Source: Streptomyces sp. NBC_00162 | Lineage (GTDB): Bacteria; Actinomycetota; Actinomycetes; Streptomycetales; Streptomycetaceae | Direction of reading: 5' to 3' | DNA: 64,000 bases | NCBI RefSeq assembly: GCF_024611995.1 | Contig: NZ_CP102509.1 | Span: 186,001 to 250,000 of the forward strand | Shown: in pieces, positions 1 to 9,420 of the stretch | How positions within the stretch are numbered: position 1 is the first letter of the stretch | Layout: the number at the start of each line of letters is the position of its first letter | Notes under the pieces: model-generated | Told to the model about the DNA's origin: nothing | Databases searched by the model: none | What the model saw: the letters and a program-made list of their open reading frames with translations, nothing else | Program-made: the position numbers and the translations under genes

Positions 1-68
1 CCGTCCAGAGCCGTAAAGCCGACCAGCCTTTGCTGTTCTCCCCACCCGAACCGAACCGATCTTCCGGA

Positions 69-2174
69 CTACGTGCGTTGAGCTACCCATCGCTGGAACT
101 CACGGTGCCGGAACTGGTAGGCGCCACCAGAGGTACGCAGCAAACCGCCCTCGTGCGACCACCGCAAGAACCGCCCAAGCCGATATGGGAGCCGACCGCG
201 CAGGCACAGGAGGAACACCAGGTACCTCCGACCGCCGCCGAAGTCCACCACCCAGCGCAGGGCCGCCGCCATCAGGCCAAACGTCAGCGCGTCGAAGGCC
301 GGCGCAGAGGAGAGCACCAGCACGTCTGAGAAGGACAGTACCCACCGGGCCACCGCCATAGAGAGCCCAGCGACGACGAACACGAGGCACCCGTATAGAA
401 GATCGCCCCTCAGCACGTGGCGCCACCTCACGGCCGCGTTGACATCAGGCGGATACGTGCCGGTGAAGGTATGAGTGACGCCCGATCCGCGCACGATCTT
501 CAAGCCTAGGAGGACCGACCAGAACATGGCGAGAGCGGGCAGAAACGAGACAAGCGAACCAAGGCCCAGTCCGTCGGCGAGCCACGCGACGGGAAGGGCG
601 GCCAGCCCGCCCAGCCCGCCGAGTACGAGCCCCACTGGCACGGTGTCGACGACCAGGTGCAGCGTCGTCCCCGAGAACACCCGCCCCCAGGGCGCGCACA
701 TCGGGAAGTCGCCCCCCTGCCGCGAGACGTCCCACGCCACCAGCACGGCACCGAGCCCGGCAGCGGCGAACAGCCAGGGCTCCGGTCTCTCTCTGACGAG
801 CATCAAAGGCAGCACGAGCCCAAGGAAGACGAGGGCAGCCGCCACAGCGTCGGTGTAGCGCACGCGGTCGACGCCCGCGATTGGCCAGAGCCGGGGCCGG
901 TGAATGTCGACGCGCTCCCCAGCGGGTGGCCCGTCGCGCAGATGGCAGGCGATCACTGCGAGCCAGCCCCGGACCCGCTCGGCGTGATACCGCGACGGGC
1001 GGAGGTCCACAACGGCTGGGATGAACAGGGAGAGCAGGTGGTCCTTGAGGGCTGGCGCCGTGGCGTGGGCGAAGAGTTCCGATGGGTCACCGCGCCGGTG
1101 GTAAACGGCCTTGACGAGGAAGAGCCACCACGGCGTCGCTAGGGTCTCGCGAAGCAACTCGGACGCGGGTAGACCGCGGGTAAACCTCTGCCAGCGCTCC
1201 TCGTCCTTGAACACCGTGGTCAGATGCGCTGCCACATGCTCGTGGTCCAGAGGGTCGATGTCGACGCCGACCGCGTGCTCCAGACGCTTCAGCCGTGGCA
1301 GGGCGTCGTAGTGAGCGGTGCGGCACAGCAGGACCAGTGGAAACTCCGACACCGTGTCCCCGTGGTCGCTGAGCAGGCTCAACGCGGCCAGCGCGCGCGG
1401 GGCTTCGGGATCCGGCAGCTGTTGCCCATCCGGCCCGTACAGTGGATTGCCGTCGTTGTCGGTGCGGCCTGGGTCCATCTCGTCCAAGCCATCGAGGACG
1501 GGCAGTACGAGCCCGTTACCCACCATCCATTTCGCCCGCTCCTCGGATGTACCGGCCCTGATCACACGCCCGATCAGGAGCTTCTCGAACGGCACCTTCA
1601 TGTCCCATTCGGCCAGCGGCACCCGTACGGGCACAGGCTCGTCCGGCCCACGCTTGTCGATGAGATCGCGTACCAACTGCACGGACAGCACCGTCTTTCC
1701 CGCGCCGGGGGCGCCTGTGACAACGAGGCGAGGCTTCGAGCAGGCCCGGTAGTACGCGGCGATGCCGGGAAGGCCGGCCTCCGCAACAGGGCCGCTTCCC
1801 TCGACCTGTCCACGCTCCGGGCCTGTGCCGGGCAGCTCGTCACTAGGGCGCCGGGTGAAGGTGAGAGTGAGTCGCTCCTCGTCCTTACCTACCAGGGCGC
1901 GGAACTCTTTCCTTTCGGCGGCCAGGATCCTCTTCGCCAAAGTTTCGGCAGCGCTCTGAGCGAACTTCAGCGAGTCCTCCCGTTGCGGAAGAGCCTTGCG
2001 GGCCGCCTCCCAACCGGCCAGCGCGACAGCGAGACCCACAGCCGCGAGCACCATCGACACGATGGAAGACGTGTCGCTCGCGTTCTGTCCGCCCCGCAAC
2101 AGCTCTATGAGTGCCCAGCCTGCCGCGCACGCGACGACCAGACCGGTTATCAGCCACCTCAATGCCCTCGTCAT
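69..2174 (-). CDS. Membrane-anchored NACHT/STAND-type NTPase
   Basis: This is a 701-residue P-loop ATPase of the NACHT/STAND type, a class of signal-transducing or defence switches that bind ATP. Two N-terminal hydrophobic segments (about residues 7-27 and 38-58) precede a Walker A motif GAPGAGKT (154-161) and a Walker B stretch ending LDGLDEMD (about 227-234). The C-terminal third carries several more hydrophobic helices (about 440-475, 510-570 and 600-650), so both ends appear to be in the membrane with the ATPase in the cytoplasm. The ATG at 2174 follows a GGGGG-type ribosome binding site. No partner gene is adjacent. The ligand and effector function are unknown; a role in phage defence is possible but only inferred from the fold. 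Confidence 0.85.
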   Translation of the reverse strand: MTRALRWLITGLVVACAAGWALIELLRGGQNASDTSSIVSMVLAAVGLAVALAGWEAARKALPQREDSLKFAQSAAETLAKRILAAERKEFRALVGKDEERLTLTFTRRPSDELPGTGPERGQVEGSGPVAEAGLPGIAAYYRACSKPRLVVTGAPGAGKTVLSVQLVRDLIDKRGPDEPVPVRVPLAEWDMKVPFEKLLIGRVIRAGTSEERAKWMVGNGLVLPVLDGLDEMDPGRTDNDGNPLYGPDGQQLPDPEAPRALAALSLLSDHGDTVSEFPLVLLCRTAHYDALPRLKRLEHAVGVDIDPLDHEHVAAHLTTVFKDEERWQRFTRGLPASELLRETLATPWWLFLVKAVYHRRGDPSELFAHATAPALKDHLLSLFIPAVVDLRPSRYHAERVRGWLAVIACHLRDGPPAGERVDIHRPRLWPIAGVDRVRYTDAVAAALVFLGLVLPLMLVRERPEPWLFAAAGLGAVLVAWDVSRQGGDFPMCAPWGRVFSGTTLHLVVDTVPVGLVLGGLGGLAALPVAWLADGLGLGSLVSFLPALAMFWSVLLGLKIVRGSGVTHTFTGTYPPDVNAAVRWRHVLRGDLLYGCLVFVVAGLSMAVARWVLSFSDVLVLSSAPAFDALTFGLMAAALRWVVDFGGGRRYLVFLLCLRGRLPYRLGRFLRWSHEGGLLRTSGGAYQFRHREFQRWVAQRT

Positions 2175-2298
2175 GTGTATCCCCCTGGCCCCCGCACGAG
2201 GATCTCCCGGTATAGCAAGGGTAGTTGACGATCACGCAACCCCGTCGCAGTCCTTCGAAAGAATCTTGGGGCCACCCCTGCGGCACGTCCCGGCCGGT

Positions 2299-2676
2299 TT
2301 ACGATTCGTCCGTGCTCATTGCCTCCCGGGCGGCAGCGATCAGCTCCCGCCGCGCATCCCGGTAGGTGTTCCGGCGCTCGGCCCATTCCTGCCGCGCACC
2401 GCGCACATTGTCGTGGGGGTTACGCTCGAATTCGTGCGGGACCGCTCCGCTTCCCAGCAGCAACCGCACCTGCGAGCGGTCAAGCCGGGGAACCGCGTAC
2501 AGCGCCTCGATTACCTCCGCATACTCAGGTGGCGGACTTCCCCGTCGAGGGTTCCAGAGGGGTGCCCCTGCGGCGCGCAGTCGGATGAGGCACTCCTTCG
2601 CCCGCACCGCCGCAGGATCACCCTCTTGAGTCAGTTCCTCCAGCGCGCGAAACGCTCGCTCGGTCGGTGCCCGCAT
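2299..2676 (-). CDS. Hypothetical protein, probably 5'-truncated by an IS3 element
   Basis: The reading frame from the ATG at 2676 encodes 125 charged, alpha-helical residues ending AAREAMSTDES. I do not recognise a family. The same frame stays open upstream of the ATG (IVQQTRAYQAGK) right up to the left end of the IS3 element near 2717, and no ribosome binding site is evident at 2676. The native start may therefore have been removed by the insertion. The gene on the other side of the element does not continue this protein, so material was also lost. Confidence 0.5.
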   Translation of the reverse strand: MRAPTERAFRALEELTQEGDPAAVRAKECLIRLRAAGAPLWNPRRGSPPPEYAEVIEALYAVPRLDRSQVRLLLGSGAVPHEFERNPHDNVRGARQEWAERRNTYRDARRELIAAAREAMSTDES

Positions 2677-2765
2677 CTTCCCCGCCTGATAGGCCCGGGT
2701 CTGCTGCACGATCGGGTGACATCTGAACTGGCTTGCCCTGTGGGGCGGGTGGGAAGGATGTCGCT

Positions 2766-3073
2766 GTGCCCAAGCCTTATCCGGAAGAGTTCCGCGAGGA
2801 TGTCGTACGGGTCGCGAGGAACCGTGGCCCGGGTGTGACGATCGAGCAGGTGGCTGCCGACTTCGGAGTCCACGCGATGACGCTGTGGAAGTGGATGCGC
2901 CGCGCGGACATCGACGAGGGGACACAGCCCGGAACGTCCAGCCAGGAGAGCGCGGAACTTCGGGATGCACGTCGGCGGATCAAGCTGCTGGAGCAGGGGA
3001 ACGAGGTTCTGCGGCGGCCGCGGCCTACTTGTCGCAGGCACATCTGCCGGGAAAAGGATCTACCCGCTCGTGA
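2766..3073 (+). pseudogene. IS3 transposase OrfA, one-base frameshift
   Basis: OrfA supplies the DNA-binding part of the IS3 transposase. From GTG 2766 the frame gives a typical helix-turn-helix (PEEFREDVVRVARN, then a coiled segment ending NEVLRR). The family continuation AAAYLSQAHLPGK is then found one base back, starting at 3017, with a stop at 3073. A single G appears to be missing at about 3015-3018. The expected -1 slip into OrfB would occur at GGGAAAAGG (3049-3057). OrfA as written would run on in the wrong frame, so the copy is either dead or carries a base-calling error. Confidence 0.7.
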
Positions 3074-3900
3074 AGGAGCTGGCCAGGGACGGGGTGCCCG
3101 TCACGGTGACGTGCCGGGTCCTGAAGCTCGCCAGACAGCCCTACTACCGCTGGCTCGACAAGCCGGTGGCCGACGCCGTGCTCGCGGAGGCGTATCGCGC
3201 AAACGTGTTGTTCGACGCCCACCGTGACGACCCGGAGTTCGGCTACCGCTTCCTGGTCGACGAAGCGCGCGGCACCGGGGCCGCCATGGCGGACCGGACC
3301 GCGTGGCGGATCTGCCGGGACAACCGCTGGTGGAGTGTGTTCGGGAAGAAGCGCGGCCGGACCAAGAAGGCAGGGCCGCCGGTGCACGACGACCTCGTCC
3401 GCCGCGATTTCACCGCGGCCGGCCTGAACCGGCTGTGGCTCACCGACATCACCGAACATCCCACAGCGGAGGGGAAGTTGTATCTGTGTGCGATCAAGGA
3501 CGTCTTCAGCAAGAGAATCGTGGGCTACTCGATCGACGCGCGGATGAAGTCCCGCCTTGCCGTCGCAGCCCTGGACAATGCCGTGGCCCGACGTGACAAC
3601 GTCGCCGGGTGCATTCTGCACAGCGATCGCGGATCGCAGTTCCGGTCGAGGAAGTTCGTCCGGGCGCTCGACGGCCACCAGATGACCGGTTCGATAGGGA
3701 TGGTCGGGGCGGCGGGCGACAACGCGGCCATGGAGTCATTCTTCAGCCTGCTGCAGAAGAACGTCCTTGATCGCCGTGCCTGGGCCACCCGTCAGGAACT
3801 GCGGATCGCGATCGTCACCTGGATCGAGAAGACCTACCACCGACGCCGCAGACAAACCTCACTCGGCCGGCTGACCCCGTCGAATTCGAAACCGTCATGA
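3049..3900 (+). CDS. IS3 transposase OrfB (DDE integrase core)
   Basis: OrfB is the catalytic half of the transposase and is normally made as an OrfAB fusion by -1 frameshifting at the A-run at 3052-3055. Conserved sequence starts at GKRIYPLVKELA. The DDE residues are visible in WLTDITEH (Asp), LHSDRGSQF (Asp) and NAAMESFFSLLQK (Glu). The frame ends at 3900, about 35 bases before the right terminus, as is usual. An independent start codon is not needed. Confidence 0.8.
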   Translation, partial: GKRIYPLVKELARDGVPVTVTCRVLKLARQPYYRWLDKPVADAVLAEAYRANVLFDAHRDDPEFGYRFLVDEARGTGAAMADRTAWRICRDNRWWSVFGKKRGRTKKAGPPVHDDLVRRDFTAAGLNRLWLTDITEHPTAEGKLYLCAIKDVFSKRIVGYSIDARMKSRLAVAALDNAVARRDNVAGCILHSDRGSQFRSRKFVRALDGHQMTGSIGMVGAAGDNAAMESFFSLLQKNVLDRRAWATRQELRIAIVTWIEKTYHRRRRQTSLGRLTPSNSKPS

Positions 3901-3938
3901 CCACACCGGCCCTCCAGGCCGCGTGACCCAACCTGTCA

Positions 3939-4314
3939 CCCAAACCTGCAGCAGACCCAATTCCCCCTCGGCCACGGTCAGGAGGTGCTCCATCCGGCCT
4001 CCGCACGTTTCGCAGTCCGGCCAGCAGGGCTCCTGGCTCCAGCCTGGGTAGCCACCCAGCTTGATTCCCGGTGCGTCGGCAAGATGCGATGAGTACCGCA
4101 GCCCGGTTTCTGCCAGCAGCGCTTCGAAACGGTCCTCGAGTGCGTCGCGGAGATCCCGGGGGCAGTCATTCCTCGGGTACTCGGTCACTTGCTCGGGGTG
4201 GACGACGCAGGGTGCCGGGTACCAGCCGTCGGGAACGGCCCGGCTGCTGTGATGCTGAGCCAGGGCGCGCGGCCCACCATGGAGGCTCAGGACGGCGGCA
4301 TCGTCGTAGCGGTA
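3939..4314 (-). pseudogene. DUF1963 (YwqG-like) protein fragment
   Basis: On the minus strand the frame reads DDAAVLSLHGGPRA, then WYPAPCVVHPEQVTEYP, KLGGYPGWSQEP and CGGRMEHL. I recognise this as the central part of DUF1963 proteins, found across streptomycetes and of uncertain function. It is cut at the 3' side by the right end of the IS3 element (after GLLQVW) and at the 5' side by an in-frame TGA at 4315-4317. The stretch is about 120 codons of a protein usually twice that length or more. Confidence 0.65.
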
Positions 4315-4449
4315 TCAGGCCCTCTGGGGCCTGGCCGTCGATGGCAGGCATCACTGCCTAGCGGGGCGGCGAGATCAGCTCCCGGGGCGTCGCGTGTCGT
4401 TCCGCCCCGGGGCTGGTGTGGCGACGTCACTTCCGACCGGTCGAAGGGG

Positions 4450-4851
4450 TCAGGGCCGGTCGTACCGCACGCACTTGAGCGGGTTCGCGTTCGCATCGTC
4501 GATACAGACGATCACATACGCGGCCCCACCGGGCACATCCGCAGGGATTCCGGTACTGACGGGATACGTCACGTCGCACTTGGTACTGGTGCTCCTGGCG
4601 CCGAGCTCGTTGCCGGAGGCACCGTACGCGCCGAACCACGCCCTGCGGCAGCCGACGGCCCGGAGCGTTCCCTCGACCCCGACCGACCGGTTGTACCAGG
4701 TCAGTGTGCCGCGGACGTAGCTGGCTCCGTACGTAACGTCGACAGCGGTGGTCGGGTATGCGGCGGTCTGCGCTCCGGCGGCGGGAGCGCACAGCAACGT
4801 GCCCGCGGTCAGCACGACGGAACCGAGGGCGGCGGCGAGATGAGTCTTCAT
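4450..4851 (-). CDS. Small secreted protein
   Basis: A 133-residue protein with a clear Sec signal peptide: KT near the N-terminus, a hydrophobic core, and a probable AGA or AQT cleavage region around residues 27-30. The mature part has three Cys residues and many Tyr/Val/Thr positions, suggesting a small disulfide-stabilised extracellular beta protein. I do not recognise a named family. Nothing next to it is co-oriented, so it is probably monocistronic. Confidence 0.75.
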   Translation of the reverse strand: MKTHLAAALGSVVLTAGTLLCAPAAGAQTAAYPTTAVDVTYGASYVRGTLTWYNRSVGVEGTLRAVGCRRAWFGAYGASGNELGARSTSTKCDVTYPVSTGIPADVPGGAAYVIVCIDDANANPLKCVRYDRP

Positions 4852-4940
4852 GCGATCTCCATGGTGGGATGAGCCGGTTGCGGCTTCACATCCTGGGCGG
4901 GTCGGTCACCTGCGGCCTACCTCTTAAGTCACGGCTTAGT

Positions 4941-5821
4941 GGTCCTAACAGAAGCTGTTGATCATGTGACTTTCGGTTCGGGCGGTCGTTGGTCTGGCCG
5001 TGGGGAAACGTCAGTCGCGGCCATGGATCGTGTCGGATGAACTGTGGTCGCTCATCGAGCCGTTGCTGCCTGAGCCGGCGCCGAAACAGGTGGAGGGACG
5101 CCCTCGGGTGCCGGACCGGCAGGCCCTGTGCGGGATCCTGTTTGTGCTGCATACCGGGATTCAGTGGGAGTATCTGCCGCAGGAGCTGGGCTTCGGTTCC
5201 GGGATGACCTGCTGGCGGCGCCTGGCCGCGTGGAACGAGGCCGGAGTGTGGGACCAGCTGCACCTGGTGCTGCTGAAGAAGCTGCGGGTCGCGAAGAAGC
5301 TGGACTGGTCCCGGGCGGTGATCGACTCCTCCCATGTCCGGGCCGCTCGACGGGGCCCAAAAGCGGGCCCAGCCCGGTCGACCGCGCACGTCCGGGCAGC
5401 AAGCACCACCTCATCGTCGACGGCCAGGGCATCCCGCTCGCCGTCTCGCTGACCGGCGGGAACCGCAACGACGTCACCCAGCTGATGCCGCTGCTGAACA
5501 AGATCCCACCGGTCGCCGGCCTCGTCGGCCGGCCCCGCAGACGCCCAGACACACTCCTGGCCGACCGCGGCTACGACCACGACAAGTACCGCCGCCTGGT
5601 CTGGGCTACCGGAGTCAAACCCGTGATCGCCCGCCGCGGAGTCCCGCACGGCTCCGGCCTCGGCGTCTACCGGTGGGTCGTGGAACGGACCATCGCTTGG
5701 CTCCACGGCTTCCGCCGGCTACGAATCCGGTGGGAACGACGCGACGACATCCACGAGGCCTTCCTCGGCCTCGCCACCTGCCTCATCACCCACCGACACG
5801 TCCAACGCCTTTGTTAGGACC
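4941..5821 (+). mobile_element. IS5-family insertion sequence with two overlapping frames
   Basis: The element is bounded by inverted ends ggtcctaaca (4941-4950) and tgttaggacc (5812-5821). It contains one transposase split into two overlapping frames. A related heptamer (ctcttaa) lies just outside each end (4921-4927 and 5821-5827), but a clean 2- or 4-base target duplication is not visible. Confidence 0.8.
5000..5817 (+). CDS. IS5-family transposase, expressed by -1 frameshift
   Basis: The first frame starts at 5000 and carries the N-terminal domain (WIVSDELWSLIEPLLPEP) through the first catalytic Asp in VIDSSHVRA. The second frame, one base back, carries the rest: LLADRGYDHDKYR with the second Asp and VVERTIAWLHGFRRLR with the Glu, ending at 5817. 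Both frames encode the same short peptide GPK-x-GP around the switch at cccaaaagc (5356-5364). That is what a programmed -1 slip on CCAAAAG would need, so I read this as a working two-frame IS5 transposase rather than a broken gene. Confidence 0.75.
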
Positions 5822-5968
5822 TCTTAAAGGGGCAACGGGACAGCAGGCGCGGCGCCTCACGCGCCCTCGGCACGAGGTCCGGTGGCACCTGAGCGGGGCG
5901 GCACCGCGCTCACCGGTCTGATGCCGCGGCGCCCTTCGGGCCTCACGGTTGCGTCAGGGCACCGGTCC

Positions 5969-6942
5969 TCAGCAGGGCCAGCCCGAGGGGGTGATGAGGT
6001 GCAGCACGGACCCGCCTCGGCGGGTGGTGGTGATGAGGCCCGTGTTCCGCAGCACGGTCGCGTGCTGACTGGCCGCTGCGGCCGTGACGTTGAGGCGGCG
6101 GGCCAGTTCGCTCGTCGTGCACCCTTCTGCTGTCACGTGCAGGGCGGCAGCTCGCGTACGGCCGAGCAGAGACTCCAGGTTCCGCACGGCCGAGCCGTCC
6201 GCTTTTTCCGGTCCGGTGCCGGTCAGCGGCCGACGGAGAGCCGGCACGGTCAGTCGGGGTGGCTGGGCGGTATCGAGCGGGTCCCACAGAAAGCTCACCG
6301 GGCGCTTCGAGAAGACCGTGGGCGTGATGATCAGTCCCCTTCCCTGGAGACGCACCTCGACTCGGCGCGGGTAGGGAGCTTCGAGCACCGGTGGACGCCA
6401 GCGGACCAGTGGCGGGCAGATCGAACGCAGCAGCAGATCGATGCCCCCTCCAACACCAGGTTCGCGCAACGGGTGGACAGCGCGACCAGTTCGGCCCGCC
6501 CTCGATGCCAGTAGGGCTCAACGGTCAGCCGATGGCAGGCGCGCACGGCCTCGGCGAGCTCCCGCAGCGCGTCGCGTTCGCCCTCGGACACCCGCCTGGC
6601 CCATGGCAGGTGTCCGGGGTGGAAGTCGAGACCCTCGAACTCGCGTCGCAGCCGGGACACCGGGGCGTGCAGCAGGTTGTCCACGGCGTGGTCCAGAGAG
6701 GGCACATCGCCCATCAGGGCCAGCAGATCGAGCCCGGGACCGCGCACCGGAACCAGGGAGGTCAGGGGGCGGGTGTCCGCTCCCATCCGGCGCGCGACCG
6801 CTGACCGCCACGTGCGGAAGTGAGGAAGTTCCCGGTTGTCTCTCAGCAGCTCCAGGCTGTAGTAGACCTCCGCTGCGACGCCGATCGTTGCGGCCACCCG
6901 GGTCCGGGCAAGGTCTTCTTTCGTGAAGAGAATGCGTAACAC
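5969..6942 (-). pseudogene. ArsR-type winged-helix regulator, one-base frameshift
   Basis: From GTG 6942 the frame begins VLRILFTKEDLARTRVA and continues as a long effector-like domain typical of the roughly 320-residue Streptomyces ArsR-family regulators of the DUF5937 type. The frame breaks at NLVLEG, where a run of five C (6444-6448 on the plus strand) should be six; the continuation GIDLLLRSICPP lies one frame over. The C-terminal helix-turn-helix (TTSELARRLNVT, ASQHATVLRNTG) ends at 5969. Restoring one base gives a complete 324-residue protein, so the gene may be intact in the organism. Its targets are unknown. Confidence 0.7.
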
Positions 6943-7201
6943 CGACCGGCCCCCGCCGAAGTAGAGTGCGTGAGCGCACGCACCCCCAGCATGCCCCGAC
7001 CTGCGTCGCCCGACCCGGCATTCAGGCTCAGGCAGCATCCGCTTGCCGACTGCGTATGCGCGCCCGTAAACCGGTTTGTGCGACGGATCGGGTGCACCAC
7101 CAATTGCAGTTGGTGCTTCGTTCTGAAAGATCAGTAAGGGGCGACACCCCGGAGTCGGTCGCAGGGTAGCGAAGGCGGTCCCTGCCCCTTCGGAGGCTGG
7201 C

Positions 7202-7522
7202 TCAGGTGAGGTCGAAGGTGCCGTTCGCGGAGCCGTCCCAGTCCGGTGCCTCCGTGAGCGAGAGGGTTCCATTCTCTGCCTCGATGACCCGCACCACGAT
7301 CCCGCCGCGATCCTCGCTGAGAAACGCAATGGAGAAGTAGGGAGCCATCTCCATGAGGAAGTCCCAACCCTCGCGCTGGGTCGTGTCGAGGGTGCTGGCA
7401 TGCCGACCGGTTGCCCGCAACGTGCCGACCGCGTCGACAGTGACGGTGATGTCGTACATCTCAAGGCAAGTCGAGTGATTGGCCCACCATTCGAGGCGGG
7501 CCTGACCCACGAACCGATACAT
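7202..7522 (-). CDS. Hypothetical protein, 106 residues
   Basis: The ATG at 7522 opens a 106-residue acidic protein rich in beta-type sequence (YDITVTVDAVGTLRATG, GGIVVRVIEAENGTLSL) with a C-terminal WDGSANGTF segment. The composition resembles small SMI1/immunity-like Streptomyces proteins, but I cannot name a family. It is isolated between regulator remnants. Confidence 0.6.
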   Translation of the reverse strand: MYRFVGQARLEWWANHSTCLEMYDITVTVDAVGTLRATGRHASTLDTTQREGWDFLMEMAPYFSIAFLSEDRGGIVVRVIEAENGTLSLTEAPDWDGSANGTFDLT

Positions 7523-7638
7523 GAGCACACTATGCACAACAAGCGGCAGACGCCACGGCAGTGGGCGTCCACGTCCGCCTGGACCGCCGGGTCGGCGACG
7601 GGCGTGCCGACGGCTGTGGACTCCGCGAAGCGAGGGGA

Positions 7639-7824
7639 TCATCTGCGCGGTGACCTCGCGCTGAGCAGGATCCGCTGAAGCCGCGGCAGTCGGCCCTTCC
7701 CGTAGCAGCGCTGCCCGTTGCTCGCGATGTACGCGGGCGGCAGCAGGCCTATGTCGTGATAGTGCCGCAGGGTCTGGGACGTCACGGGCGGACATCCGGC
7801 CACGTACGCGATCGACCAGGCCAT
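7639..7824 (-). pseudogene. MerR-family regulator fragment
   Basis: The N-terminal MerR helix-turn-helix is clear: TSQTLRHYHDIGLLPPAY followed by a GKGRLPRLQRILL helix. The frame stops after 61 residues instead of continuing into the dimerisation coil and effector domain. The following 100 bases contain no recognisable continuation in one frame, and an AYVAG start region has acquired CPP residues. This is a decayed 5' remnant. Confidence 0.6.
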
Positions 7825-8033
7825 CAACGGTGCTCTTCCTTCGCCGGGGCTGGTGGTTCCGGCCCCGCACGAAGCCGTAGCAGTTGACGCGGCGTACACC
7901 GCAAGTCCGACGCGTGCCGTCGCTTCAGGCTCGTGACGCAATCGGTCACCCGATCGTTCCGGGCACGGATCATCGGGCCCTGGAAGCGAGGTGATTCATA
8001 CGGTGAAGACATCAGAGGGAAGGACACGCACCC

Positions 8034-8926
8034 GTGCTGGAGCAGCTCAACGAGGCGCTCGACCACATCGAGCGCTGCCTCGAAGCGGAGGCCGGCCGGG
8101 AGGTCGACATCGTCGAAGTCGCCCGGATCGCGATGACGTCGGAGTACCACTTCCGGCGCCTGTTCTCGGCGCTCGCCGGGATGCCGCTCTCCGTGTACAT
8201 ACGACGCCGGCGCATGACGATTGCCGGGGCCGAGGTGCTGGGCGGGGAGCGGACGCTGCTCGACGTGGCCGTGCGGTACGGGTACGGCTCGGGCGAGGCG
8301 TTCGCCCGGGCGTTCCGGTCGGTGCACGGCATCGGGCCAGGCGAGGCCCGGCGCACGGGTGCGACGCTCACGGCGCAGTCGCGCATGTCCTTCCGTGTCG
8401 TCGTCGAAGGGAGTACGACCATGCGGTATCGGATCGTCGAGAAGGAAGCGTTTCGGGTCGTTGGAAGGAAGGCGCGGGTCCCCCTCGTGCACGAGGGGGT
8501 CAACGCGGCGGCCGCGGCACACGTGGAGAGCCTGGACGAGCAGGCCATCGTAAGGATGAAGAAGCTGGCCGACGGGGAGCCGAAGGGGTCCTGTCGGCGG
8601 TGGTGCATCTGACCGACAGCCGGGAGGAGGGCGCCGAGGTGGACTACTGGATCGGCGTGGTCACCGGCCCCGAGGCGGCCGCGGAGGAGCTCGACGCCCT
8701 CGACGTACCGGCCGGGGCCTGGGCGGTCTTCGACAACCACGGGCCGTATCCGAGCGCCCTCCAGGAGCTGTGGCGGGACGTGTTCACGCAGTGGTTCCCC
8801 TCGAACCCGTACGCGAGCCGGCCGGGTCCGGAGCTGCTGCGGACACAGCCGGTGGAGATCGGCGCGGAGACGGACTCCCAGCTATGGATCCCGGTCGAAC
8901 GGGTCAGCGGGACCAACGGGGAGTGA
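8034..8926 (+). pseudogene. AraC-family activator with GyrI-like domain, one-base frameshift
   Basis: GTG 8034 follows an AGGGAAGGA ribosome binding site. Residues 1-110 are a double helix-turn-helix AraC domain (DIVEVARIAMTSEYHFRRLF, then LLDVAVRYGYGSGEAFARAF). The rest is a Rob/GyrI-type small-molecule-binding domain (MRYRIVEKEAFRVVGRK ... PAGAWAVFDNHGPYP). The frame breaks near GEPKG: a run of four G at 8586-8589 should be five. The next frame continues LSAVVHLTDSREEG to the stop at 8926. With the base restored the protein is about 297 residues and looks complete. Confidence 0.75.
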
Positions 8927-9420
8927 AGACCGAGACCTGGACGTCGTCTTTCGGGCGGAAGGCGACGTTCAGGTCCAGGGTGCCGGCGGCCATCCCCGCG
9001 CGAGCGAGGAGCAGGCCGCGAGGCCGCTGGGGAGAGCTGATCACCGCAGCCCGTCAAGGGGCCGCCGCGTCGCCAAGGGTGCTCGGCTGGATTCGGTACG
9101 ACGACGGTCCTGTGCAATGGGAGCAGCAGATCACGGTCATGCGGGTGCCGTTCGCGTCTTTTGCGGCTTCTGGGGTGTGTCCCAGGAGGCCGCGCGAGGC
9201 CCGCCCGCCTTTTGGCCCGGTGCGCGCCGAAGGCGCCTGGCAAAAGCGCTCCGCGTAGCGGACCGAATCGCCGGTGAACGCGCCCGGAGAGCGCCCGGCG
9301 GTTCGCCCGGAGGGCCCGCCAGGGCCCGTACCCGAGGACGGCAGCAGCCTGCTCGGCGCTCAAGGTCCTGACGCGTGGCCCGAGCGGCCCCGTGGCCGAC
9401 CTGCGCGGCCGTGACCGGTG
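8927..9420. other. Intergenic stretch with a short coding remnant
   Basis: No complete gene is convincing here. The minus strand between about 9035 and 8924 reads QRPRGLLLARAGMAAGTLD and ends at a TGA; it looks like the tail of a lost gene. The part from 9180 to 9300 is rich in GCGC-type palindromes (for example around 9222-9250), as seen in Streptomyces intergenic repeats. Confidence 0.35.

Larger units (their letters stand above)
2717..3938 (+). mobile_element. IS3-family insertion sequence
   Basis: The element carries the usual IS3 arrangement of a small OrfA helix-turn-helix protein and an OrfB DDE transposase in the -1 frame. Short matching ends lie at 2714-2721 (gggtgaca) and 3934-3941 (tgtcaccc), so the termini are probably TGACA...TGTCA. 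I see no target-site duplication. The flanking genes are different truncated genes, which suggests that a deletion accompanied or followed insertion. Confidence 0.75.

Noticed and set aside
1224..2228. A 334-codon plus-strand open frame
   Set aside because: It is antisense to the NACHT ATPase, whose Walker motifs and codon bias are unambiguous.
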